Assembly: GCA_905221435.1 (NCBI GenBank)
Contig: CAJNDD010000004.1
Location: 1-64,000 of the forward strand
Source: a bacterium
Lineage (GTDB): Bacteria; Bacillota; Bacilli; Lactobacillales; Streptococcaceae
Length of the DNA stretch: 64,000 nt
Direction: 5' to 3'
The translations under genes were made by a program, and so were the position numbers. Below the pieces are notes generated by a model. It did no database searches. It was not told the origin of the DNA and saw nothing but the letters and a program-made list of their open reading frames with translations. This document shows positions 18,485-28,957 of this stretch, piece by piece. Numbering within the stretch: position 1 is the stretch's first letter; each line of letters opens with the position of its first letter.

Positions 18485-21400
18485 TTAGCGATAAATCGTT
18501 TTCATAGCAATTCCCTCTAATTTTTCCTCTAGAGCAGAATCTTTTCTTACAAAATGTTGAGTAGAAACAACCGTTTTTCCTTCCTCTTCATACCTGATAA
18601 TGACAGGGATTGGGCCTTTGTATTGTTCTAGGATATTTGAAATCTCTTTATCGTATTCATGATTTTTAACTTGAATCCAGAATCGTTCCGCCACTGCTTC
18701 TTTCAAATCTTGTGCAATCATTTGCAGACGACCATCTCGAGATTGAACTTTGCCATTAATGTAGTAAAATTTCCCTTCGGATAAATTGGAAGCAAATTTT
18801 CTATATTGGTCTGAAAATACGGTTACATCCATCCGAGACTTACTATCATGAACCTGTAGAAAAGCCATACTCTCGCCTTTCTTGGTTCGAATCACTTTAA
18901 TCTTTTGCACTTCAACTAGGAGAGTAGCTTGAGCTCCCTCGGTTAGATTAGCGATTGGCGTCGTCGGATATAGGGCTTGTTTGGCAAGAGTTTGGAGAGG
19001 ATGGGCACTGATACCTACCCCGACTAGTTCCTGCTCCTTGTAAAATTTCTCTGCTTCCGTAAAATCATCAGCTTCAGTCCAGCTATAGCTTGCATCTGCA
19101 AAGAGACCACCCAACTCCTCAACAAAAACAAATAAGTTTGGTAGGTTTACTAAGATTTTCTGGCGATTCTTGTCAAATTCATCAAAAAGCCCTAGTTCAA
19201 CCAAAGGCGTCAAAAGCGACAGTTTCTTGTAATTCTTGGGAAGACGTGTGACAAAATCTTCAATGCTTGAGAAAGGACGATTTTCAATAATCCAGTAAGA
19301 CAAATCTCTTGGCATTCCCTTAATGGCTTTTAGACCAAGATAGATTTTCTTCTGAGAAATTTTATCATGATAGGGAATGCTATTGATTGCTAACGGGGCT
19401 ACTTCAAAGCCCATCTGCAATGCATCCACAATGTAATCGCTACTGGAATAATTCAACATGACTTGGAAGAAAATAGCTGGATAATGCGTCTTGAAATAAG
19501 CTAGCTGGAAAGCCAGCGCTGAGTAGGCATAAGCGTGGGAACGGTTAAATCCATAGCCCGCAAATTTTTCCATCACTGCAAAGACTTGGTTGGCTTTTTC
19601 TTCTGTATGCCCCAATTTCATAGCTCCAGAGATAAAATCTTCCCTCATCAAATGCATCTCTTTAGCATTTTTCTTACCCATGGCTCGTCTGAGAATATCA
19701 GCTTTACCAAGGCTGAAGCCTCCAAATCGCTGAGCCACCTGCATAACTTGCTCTTGATAGAGCATGATACCGTAGGTTGATGAAAGGATATCTTCTAAGG
19801 CAGGATCTAACACTGTCACCTTTTCTTTGCCATGCTTACGAGCGACAAAGTTATCAATATAATCGCTTGCCCCTGGTCTGTTGAGCGAGGTCGTTGCAAC
19901 TACCTCTTCAAAGACTTGCGGCTGAACTCGTTTCAAGAGTCGAATGGCTCCAGGTTGTTCAAATTGGAAAATCCCCTTGGTATTTCCAGCAGAAAAGAGG
20001 GCCAGAGTCGCCTTGTCTTCCAAATCAATCTCTTCGATTTTCAGATGAACACCTTCAGATTCTGCTAGTAATTCCTGCATTTTTTGGACAAAAGTTAAGT
20101 TACGCAGACCTAGGAAATCCATTTTTAAAAGGCCATTAGCTTCAACTGCATGTGCATCATATTGAGTGATCAGCATATCTTCACCGTATTTGAGCGGAAT
20201 ATAGTCCGTCAGGTCTTGGTCACTCATAACGACTCCAGCTGCATGGATAGAGGTCTGACGAGGATATCCTTCAATCTTCCGAGCAATCTCAAAAGCTTTT
20301 TGATATTCAATCTTACTATTGATGACCTGCCTAAACTGTAAATTCTTTTCATAGGCCGTGGTTAGCGTATCTCGAAAACTGATTTTTTTCGTAATATTGG
20401 TTAATTCGTACTCTGGAACACCATAGCGTTTGAAAACATCACGAATTGCTTGTTTTGCCCCAAAGGTCGAATAAGTGACAATCTGCGCCACGTGTTGACT
20501 GCCGTACCGATCACGAACATAACGAATGAATTCTGGCCTATAAAGGTCTGGGATGTCGATATCGATATCAGGCATAGTGTAGCGCTCACGATTTAAAAAG
20601 CGCTCGAAAATCAGGTTCTTTTCAACCGGATCAATTCCTGTGATGTCAAGTGAGTAGGCCACCAAGCTACCCACAGCAGAACCACGCCCCATCCCCATAT
20701 AATAGCCTTGGGAACGTCCAAAACGGAGCAAATCCCAAACCACAAGAAAATAGTCGTCAAATCCCATATCATGAATCACAGCCAACTCTTCATTCAGTCG
20801 CTCATGATAGATAGCTGAGGTTAGCCCCTTGTCACTCAAGCCTTTCTCAGCTCTCTCTCTAAGTTCTTCTACTGCTGGTCTTTCAGGATTAAAGCGAGGG
20901 AGTTTTAAACTTGGGTCGAGTTGGTAACTAACATTCTCTATCAAATCTTGGAGATTGGCAAGCGCCTGAGGGAAGCGATTATTAAATCGAGCTTCCAAGT
21001 CTGAGGCTGGTAAAAAAATCCCCTGTTGTGAATGCACATCCACTTCTCTCAGGCTGACATTATCCTTGACTGCTGACAAGATTTGCAAAACTTGTAGGTC
21101 TTCTTTTTCAAAAGAATTGACTTGATAAAGTGGAAGAATGGGCCTAGTAAAGACTTCTTGAGGAGTATCTGGACTGACACCGATATAATAATCATGCCCC
21201 AAATCCAATTGTTCGATTCCAGCAAAATAAGGAACAATAATGGCAACATCTTCGAGGTGGGAGGTGAAGTCAGACCAATTCTTTCGACCAGTCATTTTTA
21301 AAGTGGATAACTTCATCAACTCTTGATAGCCTTTAGTGGATAGGGCTAGAAAACGAAGAGAAATATTGTCCTCATCTTTGACCAAGGTCATTTCTAGACC

Positions 21401-21586
21401 AATTAAAGGTTGAATGCCCTGCTTACGAGTTACTTCTAGAAAATGATAGGCTCCATAGAGATTATCCACATCCATGATAGCAAGGTGAGAATAGCCGTAT
21501 TCTTTAGCCATTTGTACGTATTTTTCAATTGAAACCACACTTTCCATAAAACTATAAACAGTCTTGGTGTCGAGCTGTGCAATCAT
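18485..21586 (-). CDS. dnaE: DNA polymerase III alpha subunit DnaE
   Basis: Replicative (lagging-strand/primer-extending) polymerase of Firmicutes, 1033 residues. It has an N-terminal PHP domain (1-200), a palm with catalytic PDIDID (339-344) and GRGSAVGSLV just before it, fingers, and a C-terminal OB-fold (about 880-960). The PHP motif that normally reads HxHxxYS is here LDTKTVYS (5-12), so the metal-binding histidines are lost and the domain is probably inactive. A PolC with its own exonuclease would be encoded elsewhere. It is divergent from pepX. Confidence 0.95.
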   Translation of the reverse strand: MIAQLDTKTVYSFMESVVSIEKYVQMAKEYGYSHLAIMDVDNLYGAYHFLEVTRKQGIQPLIGLEMTLVKDEDNISLRFLALSTKGYQELMKLSTLKMTGRKNWSDFTSHLEDVAIIVPYFAGIEQLDLGHDYYIGVSPDTPQEVFTRPILPLYQVNSFEKEDLQVLQILSAVKDNVSLREVDVHSQQGIFLPASDLEARFNNRFPQALANLQDLIENVSYQLDPSLKLPRFNPERPAVEELRERAEKGLSDKGLTSAIYHERLNEELAVIHDMGFDDYFLVVWDLLRFGRSQGYYMGMGRGSAVGSLVAYSLDITGIDPVEKNLIFERFLNRERYTMPDIDIDIPDLYRPEFIRYVRDRYGSQHVAQIVTYSTFGAKQAIRDVFKRYGVPEYELTNITKKISFRDTLTTAYEKNLQFRQVINSKIEYQKAFEIARKIEGYPRQTSIHAAGVVMSDQDLTDYIPLKYGEDMLITQYDAHAVEANGLLKMDFLGLRNLTFVQKMQELLAESEGVHLKIEEIDLEDKATLALFSAGNTKGIFQFEQPGAIRLLKRVQPQVFEEVVATTSLNRPGASDYIDNFVARKHGKEKVTVLDPALEDILSSTYGIMLYQEQVMQVAQRFGGFSLGKADILRRAMGKKNAKEMHLMREDFISGAMKLGHTEEKANQVFAVMEKFAGYGFNRSHAYAYSALAFQLAYFKTHYPAIFFQVMLNYSSSDYIVDALQMGFEVAPLAINSIPYHDKISQKKIYLGLKAIKGMPRDLSYWIIENRPFSSIEDFVTRLPKNYKKLSLLTPLVELGLFDEFDKNRQKILVNLPNLFVFVEELGGLFADASYSWTEADDFTEAEKFYKEQELVGVGISAHPLQTLAKQALYPTTPIANLTEGAQATLLVEVQKIKVIRTKKGESMAFLQVHDSKSRMDVTVFSDQYRKFASNLSEGKFYYINGKVQSRDGRLQMIAQDLKEAVAERFWIQVKNHEYDKEISNILEQYKGPIPVIIRYEEEGKTVVSTQHFVRKDSALEEKLEGIAMKTIYR

Positions 21587-21617
21587 TTCTTCTCCTCCTT
21601 GCTTTAGATATAGTACT

Positions 21618-21626
21618 ATTATACCA
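21618..21626 (-). promoter_or_regulatory. Extended -10 promoter of dnaE
   Basis: TGG-TATAAT on the minus strand (-10 at 21623-21618), about 31 bases before the dnaE start. Confidence 0.6.
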
Positions 21627-21712
21627 TTTTAAAAACTAGAATGAAAAGGTAGAGACCATTCCTTTTAAAGTGACTTCATCGCAGGTCAACAATATCTTTT
21701 TTACCTTATTTT

Positions 21713-21721
21713 TGATATACT
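21713..21721 (+). promoter_or_regulatory. Extended -10 promoter of pepX
   Basis: TGA-TATACT ends 30 bases before the pepX ATG; AAAGGAG supplies the ribosome site. Confidence 0.55.
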
Positions 21722-21751
21722 AAATTTAGAATATTTTCAAAGGAGAGCGCC

Positions 21752-24025
21752 ATGCGTTTTAATCAATTCAGCTACCTTCCTGTTTCTCATTCGCAAGTTT
21801 TGCGCGAGTTATCCCAGCTTGGTTTGAAGCTGGTACCAGAACAAACATCAAAAAAACAACTTGAACAATTTGTCCGCTGGAGTTTTTTGACTTATAAAAA
21901 TACCGACTATCCTTTGTCTGTCTTAGCAGCTGACAAGGAGACTGATCTCCTTACCTTCTTTCAGTCAGATTGTGACCTGACTCCTGAGATTTTTTATACT
22001 GTGGCTTTTCAACTTTTAGGATTTAGCTATCTTGTTGACTTTGAGGACGCCGAACAATTCCGTAAAGAAACTGGATTTCCTATTGTTTATGGGGATCTCA
22101 TCGAAAATCTTTATCAATTGCTCAATACGCGAACTAAAAAAGGAAATACGCTCATCGACCAGCTTGTTAGTGATGGACTCATTTCAGAAGATAATCACTA
22201 CCACTACTTTAACGGCAAGAGCTTGGCAACCTTCTCTACTCATGATGTCATTCGTGAAGTCGTGTATGTCGAGAGCCGTGTGGATACTGATAAAGACGGA
22301 CTCCCTGATTTAGTCAAGGTCAGCATTATTCGCCCACGTTATGATGGACAAGTTCCTGCTCTTATGACTGCTAGTCCTTATCACCAAGGAACCAATGATA
22401 AAGCCAGCGACAAGGCTCTCTACAAAATGGAAGGAGAGCTTGAGGTCAAGCCACCCCACACCATTGAGCTCGAGGAGCCTGAGATTGATTTTGTCGAGCC
22501 TCATGGTCAAGCCGAACTCGTTCCTGAGTCTGAAGAAAAGCTAACTCACATCAATAGTTCTTACACTCTCAACGATTACTTCCTCCCAAGAGGATTTGCC
22601 AATCTCTATGTATCGGGTGTTGGGACCAAGGATTCCCAAGGTCTCATGACCAATGGGGACTACCAGCAGATTGAAGCATATAAAAATGTGATTGACTGGC
22701 TTAATGGCCGTTGCCGTGCTTTCACGGATCACACACGCAAACGTCAAATCAAGGCTGACTGGTCAAACGGCAAAGTCGCAACAACGGGAATTTCCTATCT
22801 AGGTACCATGTCTAATGGTCTTGCGACAACTGGTGTTGATGGCTTAGAAGTGATCATCGCGGAAGCAGGAATTTCCTCTTGGTACAACTACTACCGCGAA
22901 AATGGTCTTGTGACCAGCCCTGGTGGTTATCCAGGTGAGGATTTTGACTCACTTGCTGAATTGACCTACTCCCGCAATCTCCTAGCTGGTGACTATATCC
23001 GTGGTAATGAAGCTCATCAGGCAGACTTAGAAAAGGTAAAAGGGCTTCTTGATCGCAAGACTGGTGACTACAATCAATTTTGGCATGACCGCAACTATCT
23101 ACTCAATGCTCTCAAGGTTAAAGCTGAGGTCGTCTTTACGCATGGTTCTCAAGATTGGAATGTCAAACCTCTTCATGTTTACCGGATGTTCCATGCCCTT
23201 CCAACTCATATCAATAAGCACCTCTTTTTCCATCATGGCGCCCACGTTTATATGAACAACTGGCAGTCAATTGACTTCCGCGAGTCCATGAATGCCTTGT
23301 TAAGCAAGAAATTGTTAGGACTTGACTCAGGCTATCAACTTCCTACTGTCATCTGGCAAGACAATACTGTACCTCAAAGATGGCAGGGTCTTGATGACTT
23401 TGGCAAACAGGATAAATTGCATACTTTCTCACTTGGAACTGAAGAAAAAGTGATTCAAAACCAGTATGATCAAAAAGATTTTGACCGTTATGGCAAGACT
23501 TACCAGACCTTCAACACAGAACTTTACCAAGGAAAAGCCAATCAAATCACTATTGACCTTCCAGTGACCAATGACATCCACTTAAATGGTCGAGTAGAGT
23601 TGAAACTTCGTGTCAAATCAAGTACGAACAAGGGCTTATTATCAGTCCAACTGTTAGAACTTGGACAAAAGAAATATCTACAACCTTATCCAGCGGTTCA
23701 ATCTGTCCGAACAATTGATAATGGTCGCTACCATATGCTTGAAAATCTCTGCGAACTGCCATTTACTCCAAGTGCCCAACGTGTCATCTCCAAAGGCTAC
23801 CTCAATTTTCAAAATCGAAACGATCTCTTAAGGATTGAAAATATCCAACCAAATGAATGGATGGACTTCAAGCTAGAGCTGCAACCAACTATCTACAAGC
23901 TGAAAAAAGGTGACACACTTCGCCTTGTTCTCTACACAACAGACTTTGAGATTACAATTCGAGATAATACAGACTACCACTTAACTATTGATTTAGCACA
24001 GTCCTCTATCACTATCCCCTCATAA
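21752..24025 (+). CDS. pepX: X-prolyl dipeptidyl aminopeptidase
   Basis: Serine peptidase of the S15 family removing X-Pro dipeptides from peptide N-termini, used for peptide nutrition; 757 residues, cytoplasmic (no signal peptide). The nucleophile is Ser348 in [12 protein letters not shown], the same residue number as in the lactococcal enzyme. The histidine is in HHGAHVYMN near residue 498, and the acid lies in the [13 protein letters not shown] region. It is followed after 16 bases by an ArgR-family gene. Confidence 0.96.
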   Translation: MRFNQFSYLPVSHSQVLRELSQLGLKLVPEQTSKKQLEQFVRWSFLTYKNTDYPLSVLAADKETDLLTFFQSDCDLTPEIFYTVAFQLLGFSYLVDFEDAEQFRKETGFPIVYGDLIENLYQLLNTRTKKGNTLIDQLVSDGLISEDNHYHYFNGKSLATFSTHDVIREVVYVESRVDTDKDGLPDLVKVSIIRPRYDGQVPALMTASPYHQGTNDKASDKALYKMEGELEVKPPHTIELEEPEIDFVEPHGQAELVPESEEKLTHINSSYTLNDYFLPRGFANLYVSGVGTKDSQGLMTNGDYQQIEAYKNVIDWLNGRCRAFTDHTRKRQIKADWSNGKVATTGISYLGTMSNGLATTGVDGLEVIIAEAGISSWYNYYRENGLVTSPGGYPGEDFDSLAELTYSRNLLAGDYIRGNEAHQADLEKVKGLLDRKTGDYNQFWHDRNYLLNALKVKAEVVFTHGSQDWNVKPLHVYRMFHALPTHINKHLFFHHGAHVYMNNWQSIDFRESMNALLSKKLLGLDSGYQLPTVIWQDNTVPQRWQGLDDFGKQDKLHTFSLGTEEKVIQNQYDQKDFDRYGKTYQTFNTELYQGKANQITIDLPVTNDIHLNGRVELKLRVKSSTNKGLLSVQLLELGQKKYLQPYPAVQSVRTIDNGRYHMLENLCELPFTPSAQRVISKGYLNFQNRNDLLRIENIQPNEWMDFKLELQPTIYKLKKGDTLRLVLYTTDFEITIRDNTDYHLTIDLAQSSITIPS

Positions 24026-24041
24026 AAGGAGGCAGCATCAT

Positions 24042-24512
24042 ATGAATAAATCTGAACATAGACACCAACTCATCCGTTCACTTGTAGCCAAAAATAAGAT
24101 TCATACACAAGCAGAGTTGCAAACTTTACTAGCTGAAAATGATATCCAAGTCACACAGGCCACTCTCTCACGCGATATCAAAACCATGAATCTATCAAAG
24201 GTTCGCGAAGCAGATCATTCTTACTATATCTTAAATACTGGTTCCATCTCCAAGTGGGAAAAACGCTTGGAAAACTATATGGAAGATGGCTTGGTCATGC
24301 TACGTCCTGTCCAGCATCAGGTTGTCCTCAAAACCTTGCCAGGCCTTGCCCAATCGTTTGGAGCTGTTCTCGATGCTCTCAATTTTAAACAAATCATTGC
24401 CACCGTATGTGGTGATGACGTCTGCCTTCTTATCTGTGAAAATGCTGAAGAAGCACAGACTTGCTTTGAAATTCTAAAAAAATATGCTCCACCATTTTTC
24501 TTCAATGACTAA
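24042..24512 (+). CDS. ArgR-family transcriptional regulator
   Basis: A 156-residue arginine-type repressor: N-terminal winged helix (1-70) with TQATLSRDIKTM as the recognition region, and a C-terminal hexamerisation and arginine-binding domain with the TVCGDDVCLLIC core (residues about 123-134). Streptococci carry several ArgR paralogues, so I do not assign ArgR1, ArgR2 or AhrC. It has AAAGGAGG upstream and is probably co-transcribed with pepX; a terminator follows. Confidence 0.9.
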   Translation: MNKSEHRHQLIRSLVAKNKIHTQAELQTLLAENDIQVTQATLSRDIKTMNLSKVREADHSYYILNTGSISKWEKRLENYMEDGLVMLRPVQHQVVLKTLPGLAQSFGAVLDALNFKQIIATVCGDDVCLLICENAEEAQTCFEILKKYAPPFFFND

Positions 24513-24517
24513 AAAAT

Positions 24518-24555
24518 CCCCCGTGATAAATACAATCACGGGGTTCTGTTTTATA
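24518..24555 (+). terminator. Terminator of pepX-argR unit
   Basis: CCCCGTGAT..ATCACGGGG hairpin (24519-24543) followed by TTCTGTTTTAT. Confidence 0.8.
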
Positions 24556-24687
24556 ACGATATAATTTCTACAATATGCAAAATCAGTGTAAGGATTATAA
24601 ACTCTCTTTTACTATAGAAAAAATCCCATATAATCTATAATAAACTTGATTTCATGTTGGAAATTACTTCAACCTTAAGAAATTAAC

Positions 24688-24709
24688 TTTCATCACCTTA
24701 ACGATGAAA
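24688..24709. other. Small hairpin in the argR-phoH gap
   Basis: TTTCATC and GATGAAA arms with an 8-base loop. Its minus-strand tail is only moderately T-rich, so it could be a weak phoH terminator. The rest of 24556-24773 is AT-rich with no gene that I can support. Confidence 0.3.
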
Positions 24710-24773
24710 AGAGTGATTAAAATGTATTCTCTCAATATTATACTTTCAGGTTCTATGCAAGTTATTCTACTTC

Positions 24774-25748
24774 TTATCCCTTTTCTTCAACCTTAACTGG
24801 AGCTGGTTCATAAGCTCGGATAATCTGAGCGACAACTGGATGACGAACCACATCCTTAGCTGAAAAATGAACAAAGTCAATTTGGTGAATGTTCTTGAGT
24901 TTTTCTTGGGCATCAATCAAACCGGACTTGACATTTCGCGGCAGGTCAATCTGACTGATATCTCCATTGACAATCATCTTGGAATTAAAGCCTAAACGAG
25001 TCAGAAACATCTTCATCTGCATGATGGTTGTATTTTGTGCTTCATCCAAGATGACAAAGGCATCATCTAAGGTCCGACCACGCATGTAGGCAAGGGGCGC
25101 TATTTCAATGATTTCACGCTCCATGAGACGAGTCGTCTGATCTTTCCCGAGAATCTTATACAAAGCATCGTAAACAGGTCGAAGATAAGGATCGACCTTC
25201 TCCTTGAGATCACCTGGAAGAAATCCTAGACTCTCACCTGCTTCCACTGCTGGACGAGTAAGGATAATCCGCTTGACTTGCCCACGTTTAAGAGCTGTCA
25301 CTGCCAAGGTCACTGCAAGAAAGGTCTTCCCTGTCCCTGCTGGTCCGATTCCAAAGGTCACATCATGCTGTTTGACACTGTCCACATAAAGTTTTTGACC
25401 CAAAGTTTTGACACGGATAGGTTTCCCAGTATTATCCTTGATAATTTCTTCTTCGTAAAGGGCGACAAACTTGTCGATTTCATCGTTTTTACCCATGCTA
25501 ATCGCAGTCACCACATCTGGCGTGCCAACGGTCATCCCACGATTCACCAAAACCATCAAAGCCTGGATAACCTGACGGGCTTCCTCACAGGCAGCCTCTT
25601 CTCCCAAAACCTGGACAATCTCTGTACGAGCATGAATCACCACATCGAGTTCTTCTTCCATCAAACGAAGATGGCGCTCGTTGGATCCAAAAAGATGAAA
25701 CAAGTCATCTGGATGACTTAGTTGAATGTCTATTGAATGTTCCTTCAA
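24774..25748 (-). CDS. phoH: PhoH-like ATPase
   Basis: A 324-residue PhoH family protein with a single P-loop ATPase domain: Walker A GPAGTGKT (135-142), Walker B VILDEAQN (about 231-238) and the MFLTRLG and NGDISQID motifs of superfamily 1-like helicases. The N-terminal 110 residues form the KH-like/PhoH-N region. The family is linked to RNA metabolism; the exact substrate is unclear. It is a monocistronic unit with its own TGn promoter. Confidence 0.9.
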   Translation of the reverse strand: MKEHSIDIQLSHPDDLFHLFGSNERHLRLMEEELDVVIHARTEIVQVLGEEAACEEARQVIQALMVLVNRGMTVGTPDVVTAISMGKNDEIDKFVALYEEEIIKDNTGKPIRVKTLGQKLYVDSVKQHDVTFGIGPAGTGKTFLAVTLAVTALKRGQVKRIILTRPAVEAGESLGFLPGDLKEKVDPYLRPVYDALYKILGKDQTTRLMEREIIEIAPLAYMRGRTLDDAFVILDEAQNTTIMQMKMFLTRLGFNSKMIVNGDISQIDLPRNVKSGLIDAQEKLKNIHQIDFVHFSAKDVVRHPVVAQIIRAYEPAPVKVEEKG

Positions 25749-25783
25749 ATAAAGAACCTCTCTAATCCGTTTATTTCTTTTTA

Positions 25784-25792
25784 TTATAGCAA
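25784..25792 (-). promoter_or_regulatory. Extended -10 promoter of phoH
   Basis: TGC-TATAAT on the minus strand (-10 at 25789-25784). Confidence 0.6.
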
Positions 25793-25828
25793 AGAGAACA
25801 ATAAAATACTAGCCTCATCTCATTGTCT

Positions 25829-26044
25829 CTAGTGTTCTAAGTATTCTTGCCAGATGGCGTCAAAATCTCCTAGGTTAAAAGAGAAGCTGGCATGCTCCTC
25901 CAAAAAGCGACTCACCTCATCAAAATCATCCGTATGTTTTGGAAAGGCTGACTCCTCAAAAGCGAGATCTGCCAAAATTGCTTTTGGGCTATTACTTTTA
26001 GGATTGCGCTCGGTCATGAGCCAAGTGTAAAATGATTTTCTCAA
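25829..26044 (-). CDS. YozE/UPF0346 family small protein
   Basis: A 71-residue acidic protein, MRKSFYTWL at the start and FDAIWQEY near the end, the pattern of the YozE SAM-like family. Its function is not established. It overlaps the stop of the GrpB-like gene by four bases and is the last gene of the cvfB unit. Confidence 0.8.
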   Translation of the reverse strand: MRKSFYTWLMTERNPKSNSPKAILADLAFEESAFPKHTDDFDEVSRFLEEHASFSFNLGDFDAIWQEYLEH

Positions 26045-26646
26045 TTCTTTCTCCTATCAAGAGTTTTTTGATGACACTTTTCTGATTCTTGAAAATTACT
26101 GGACTTAGCCTCTGAAACGTAGTGGTTTATAAAATCCGTTTTCGCATCTGTATAGGCGTCTCGGTTGTGTTCAAATTTTTTCCACAAACTTAGTTTTAAT
26201 TCCTGATACGCTTGGGCGATATCTGGATGCTGGCAGAGATAATCTCTAAAATAAATCTCGTCATGATCTCCCATCAATCGCAAATGTAGATGAAAAACCT
26301 TCTCGGCAAAGCCCTGCTCTGTATAGCCTTTATTTAGCGAAATCCTGTTAGGACTTTCCGACATCACTAGCCAACCATTCTTCACCAATAAATCCCTAAC
26401 TCTTGCTAAATCCTCTATTCTACCTACTTCTAATAGAATATCAACGATATTCTTGGCCCAAATATTAGGGATAGCAGTGCTACCGATATGTTCTATTCTT
26501 TGAATAACACTTGCACCCAATATTTTTTTCAGATTTGCTTTTTCCGATTCATACCAGTCTTTCCACTCTGACTTATGCTCTACTAGAAAAATAGGAAAAA
26601 GTTGCCAGAGTTCCTCTAAACTCATTTCTTCAAGTTTCTTTATCAT
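26041..26646 (-). CDS. GrpB-like (UPF0157) nucleotidyltransferase-fold protein
   Basis: A 201-residue protein of the GrpB/UPF0157 family: the core [20 protein letters not shown] (about 51-70) carries the nucleotidyltransferase-like pattern, followed by a helical C-terminus. In some bacteria the domain is fused to dephospho-CoA kinase; here it stands alone. The function is unknown. It sits between cvfB and the YozE-like gene, 11 bases after the cvfB stop. Confidence 0.75.
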   Translation of the reverse strand: MIKKLEEMSLEELWQLFPIFLVEHKSEWKDWYESEKANLKKILGASVIQRIEHIGSTAIPNIWAKNIVDILLEVGRIEDLARVRDLLVKNGWLVMSESPNRISLNKGYTEQGFAEKVFHLHLRLMGDHDEIYFRDYLCQHPDIAQAYQELKLSLWKKFEHNRDAYTDAKTDFINHYVSEAKSSNFQESEKCHQKTLDRRKN

Positions 26647-26657
26647 GTCTATAAGGC

Positions 26658-27512
26658 TTAAATCAACTCTGTACCAAACTGGTCTTGCTTTATTTTGCCT
26701 GCCTTCATCAAGCCACCGAGTGCTTTCTTGAACTGACCTTTAGAAATACCAAAGGTTGCCTTGATGTCCTCAGGAGATGACTTATCATTTAAGGTCATGA
26801 AACCGCCATTGCTTTCCAAGTAGGTCAAAATCATCTTTGCATCATTTTCCAACATTTCAAAGGAACGTGGTTTGAGAGAAAGGTTCAAGGTGCGGTCCAC
26901 TTCACGGAAACCAATGACACGCGCATCTAGCACTTGTCCCAAACGTGGCTCTGCGTAGCGCTCACTTGGGTGGATAAAACCAAGCATGTTATTCTCTGGC
27001 AGATAGACAAAGGTCCCTGACAGCTTGAGACGGTATACAATGGCTGGCCAGTTTTGGTTCTGCATGTTGTTGTAAGCAGGACGAGCCAGACGTTGGAAGT
27101 CTTCCTGATAAGCCAAGAGGCCCCAGATGCGGTCTTTTTTGTCTACTTCAAGACGGATGTAAAGTTTATCACCCTTCTTAGGCCAGAGTTCCTTGAGCTC
27201 AGGGAGGATATCGAGTGACACAACGATTTCCTTATCAGGTAGACCGGTATCGACAAAAACACCCAAGTCCTTACGAACTTCTGTTACGGTTCCCCAGCCG
27301 AATTGATCCTTAGTGGCAGTCACTTCTAAAGTGGTCAATCGGAGCTTCTGCTTCATATCCGTATAGGCAAAACCTTTGACCGTATCACCTACTGTGTGTT
27401 GACCTTCTTCCTTAGCAAGGGCGTAAGTCTGACCATCCTTTTGCACAAAGTAAAAACGGTCATTTTCATCGATGATGAGTCCAACGATAAAACTTGCAAG
27501 ATTTGTATTCAT
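26658..27512 (-). CDS. cvfB: CvfB-type S1-domain RNA-binding protein
   Basis: A 284-residue protein with three S1-like OB domains and a C-terminal winged helix (about 215-284, TLNDKSSPEDIKATFGISKG). Known in Staphylococcus as the virulence regulator CvfB, which binds RNA. The start is the ATG at 27512, with AAGGA upstream; the longer open frame adds 13 residues with no ribosome site. A hairpin that follows frr lies just 19 bases upstream of the start, so cvfB may depend partly on read-through from pyrH-frr. Confidence 0.85.
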   Translation of the reverse strand: MNTNLASFIVGLIIDENDRFYFVQKDGQTYALAKEEGQHTVGDTVKGFAYTDMKQKLRLTTLEVTATKDQFGWGTVTEVRKDLGVFVDTGLPDKEIVVSLDILPELKELWPKKGDKLYIRLEVDKKDRIWGLLAYQEDFQRLARPAYNNMQNQNWPAIVYRLKLSGTFVYLPENNMLGFIHPSERYAEPRLGQVLDARVIGFREVDRTLNLSLKPRSFEMLENDAKMILTYLESNGGFMTLNDKSSPEDIKATFGISKGQFKKALGGLMKAGKIKQDQFGTELI

Positions 27513-27528
27513 ATTTCCTTCTTTCGAA

Positions 27529-27562
27529 TAAAACTCAGCCAGCAATGCCAACTGAGTTTTTC
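27529..27562 (-). terminator. Hairpin after frr, before cvfB
   Basis: AAACTCAG and CTGAGTTT arms with a 13-base loop. The minus-strand tail is TTATTC, so termination is probably partial. The plus-strand tail is richer in T. Confidence 0.45.
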
Positions 27563-27571
27563 TGTTTATTT

Positions 27572-28129
27572 TTAGACTTCCAAGATTTCTTTTTCTTTGT
27601 TGGCAGTCATGTCGTCGATGTGTTTCACAGCGTCGTCTGTTACTTTTTGAATATCTTTTTCAAGAGTCTTCAATTCGTCTTCAGTAATTTCTTTTGCTTT
27701 TTCTTGCTTCTTAGCTTCGTCCATAGCATCACGACGGATATTGCGGACAGCCACTTTAGCATTCTCACCGACCTTCTTCACTTCTTTGGCAAGGTCACGA
27801 CGAGTTTCTTCTGTAAGAGCTGGGATAACCAAGCGGATCACAGAACCGTCATTAGCTGGTGTAATACCAAGATCAGAAGCATTCAAGGCACGTTCGATAT
27901 CTTTCAATGAAGACTTGTCAAATGGTGTTACCAACAAGACACGCGCTTCTGGAATGGTAATTGAAGCGATTTGGTTAAGAGGAGTTTCGACTCCATAGTA
28001 TTCTACGTGGATACGGTCTAGCAAGCTTGCGTTGGCACGACCAGCACGGATCCCACCAAATTCACGAGCAAGTGATTGGTGAGACTGGGTCATTCTCTCT
28101 TTAGCTTTTTCTACAATTGCATTAGCCAT
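27572..28129 (-). CDS. frr: Ribosome recycling factor
   Basis: Splits post-termination ribosomes together with EF-G; 185 residues, the standard length, from the ATG at 28129 ([10 protein letters not shown]). The open frame extends 23 codons upstream into pyrH, but those codons lack RRF similarity. The characteristic [11 protein letters not shown] and [11 protein letters not shown] motifs are visible. It starts seven bases after pyrH ends, the usual pyrH-frr pair. Confidence 0.96.
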   Translation of the reverse strand: MANAIVEKAKERMTQSHQSLAREFGGIRAGRANASLLDRIHVEYYGVETPLNQIASITIPEARVLLVTPFDKSSLKDIERALNASDLGITPANDGSVIRLVIPALTEETRRDLAKEVKKVGENAKVAVRNIRRDAMDEAKKQEKAKEITEDELKTLEKDIQKVTDDAVKHIDDMTANKEKEILEV

Positions 28130-28136
28130 AATTTTC

Positions 28137-28874
28137 TTATTCCTTTTCTTCGATATTGTTTGAAACTGTTGTTCCGATATTTTCACCAAATACGACACGT
28201 TTGATGTTGCCTGGTTGGTTCATGTTGAAGACAACCAAGTCAATGTCGTTGTCCATAGAGAGGGTTGAAGCTGTTGAGTCCATGATACGAAGACCTTTGT
28301 TGATAACATCACGGTGAGTCAATTCTTCAAACTTGACGGCTGTCTTGTCTTTCTTAGGATCGGCATTGTAAACACCGTCTACGCCATTTTTAGCCATAAG
28401 AATGGCATCCGCTTCGATTTCAGCTGCACGAAGGGCCGCTGTTGTATCTGTTGAGAAGTAAGGTGAACCAATCCCAGCACCAAAGATAACGATACGGCCT
28501 TTTTCAAGGTGGCGAAGAGCACGTCCACGTACATAAGGTTCTGCCACTTGTTGCATAGAAATAGCTGTTTGTACACGCGTATCGACACCAACTTGTTGCA
28601 ATGAATCTGCCATCACAAGAGCATTCATAACAGTCCCAAGCATTCCAGTGTAATCTGCCTGAACGCGGTCCATTCCTGCTTCTGCAGCAGGTTCTCCACG
28701 CCAGAGATTTCCTCCACCAATAACAAGGGCAATTTCGATACCTAAGCTATGAACTTCTTGAATCTCTTTTGCGATTTTTTGAACTGTTTGGATATCAATT
28801 CCTACGCCACGTTCACCTGCAAGAGCCTCACCTGATAACTTGATTAAAATACGTTTATACTTGGGGTTAGCCAT
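28137..28874 (-). CDS. pyrH: Uridylate kinase
   Basis: Phosphorylates UMP to UDP; 245 residues of the amino-acid-kinase fold. N-terminal [22 protein letters not shown] and the [21 protein letters not shown] segment are typical. It acts as a hexamer under GTP/UTP control in relatives. It heads the pyrH-frr unit behind a TGn -10 promoter. Confidence 0.96.
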   Translation of the reverse strand: MANPKYKRILIKLSGEALAGERGVGIDIQTVQKIAKEIQEVHSLGIEIALVIGGGNLWRGEPAAEAGMDRVQADYTGMLGTVMNALVMADSLQQVGVDTRVQTAISMQQVAEPYVRGRALRHLEKGRIVIFGAGIGSPYFSTDTTAALRAAEIEADAILMAKNGVDGVYNADPKKDKTAVKFEELTHRDVINKGLRIMDSTASTLSMDNDIDLVVFNMNQPGNIKRVVFGENIGTTVSNNIEEKE

Positions 28875-28901
28875 TTTTACTCTCCTTTTTTTATCCTACC
28901 T

Positions 28902-28910
28902 ATTTTATCA
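28902..28910 (-). promoter_or_regulatory. Extended -10 promoter of pyrH-frr
   Basis: TGA-TAAAAT on the minus strand (-10 at 28907-28902), about 28 bases before pyrH. Confidence 0.55.
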
Positions 28911-28957
28911 CAATTTCTAAGATTTTTATAGTATCATGAGCAATTCTTTCAAAAAAA

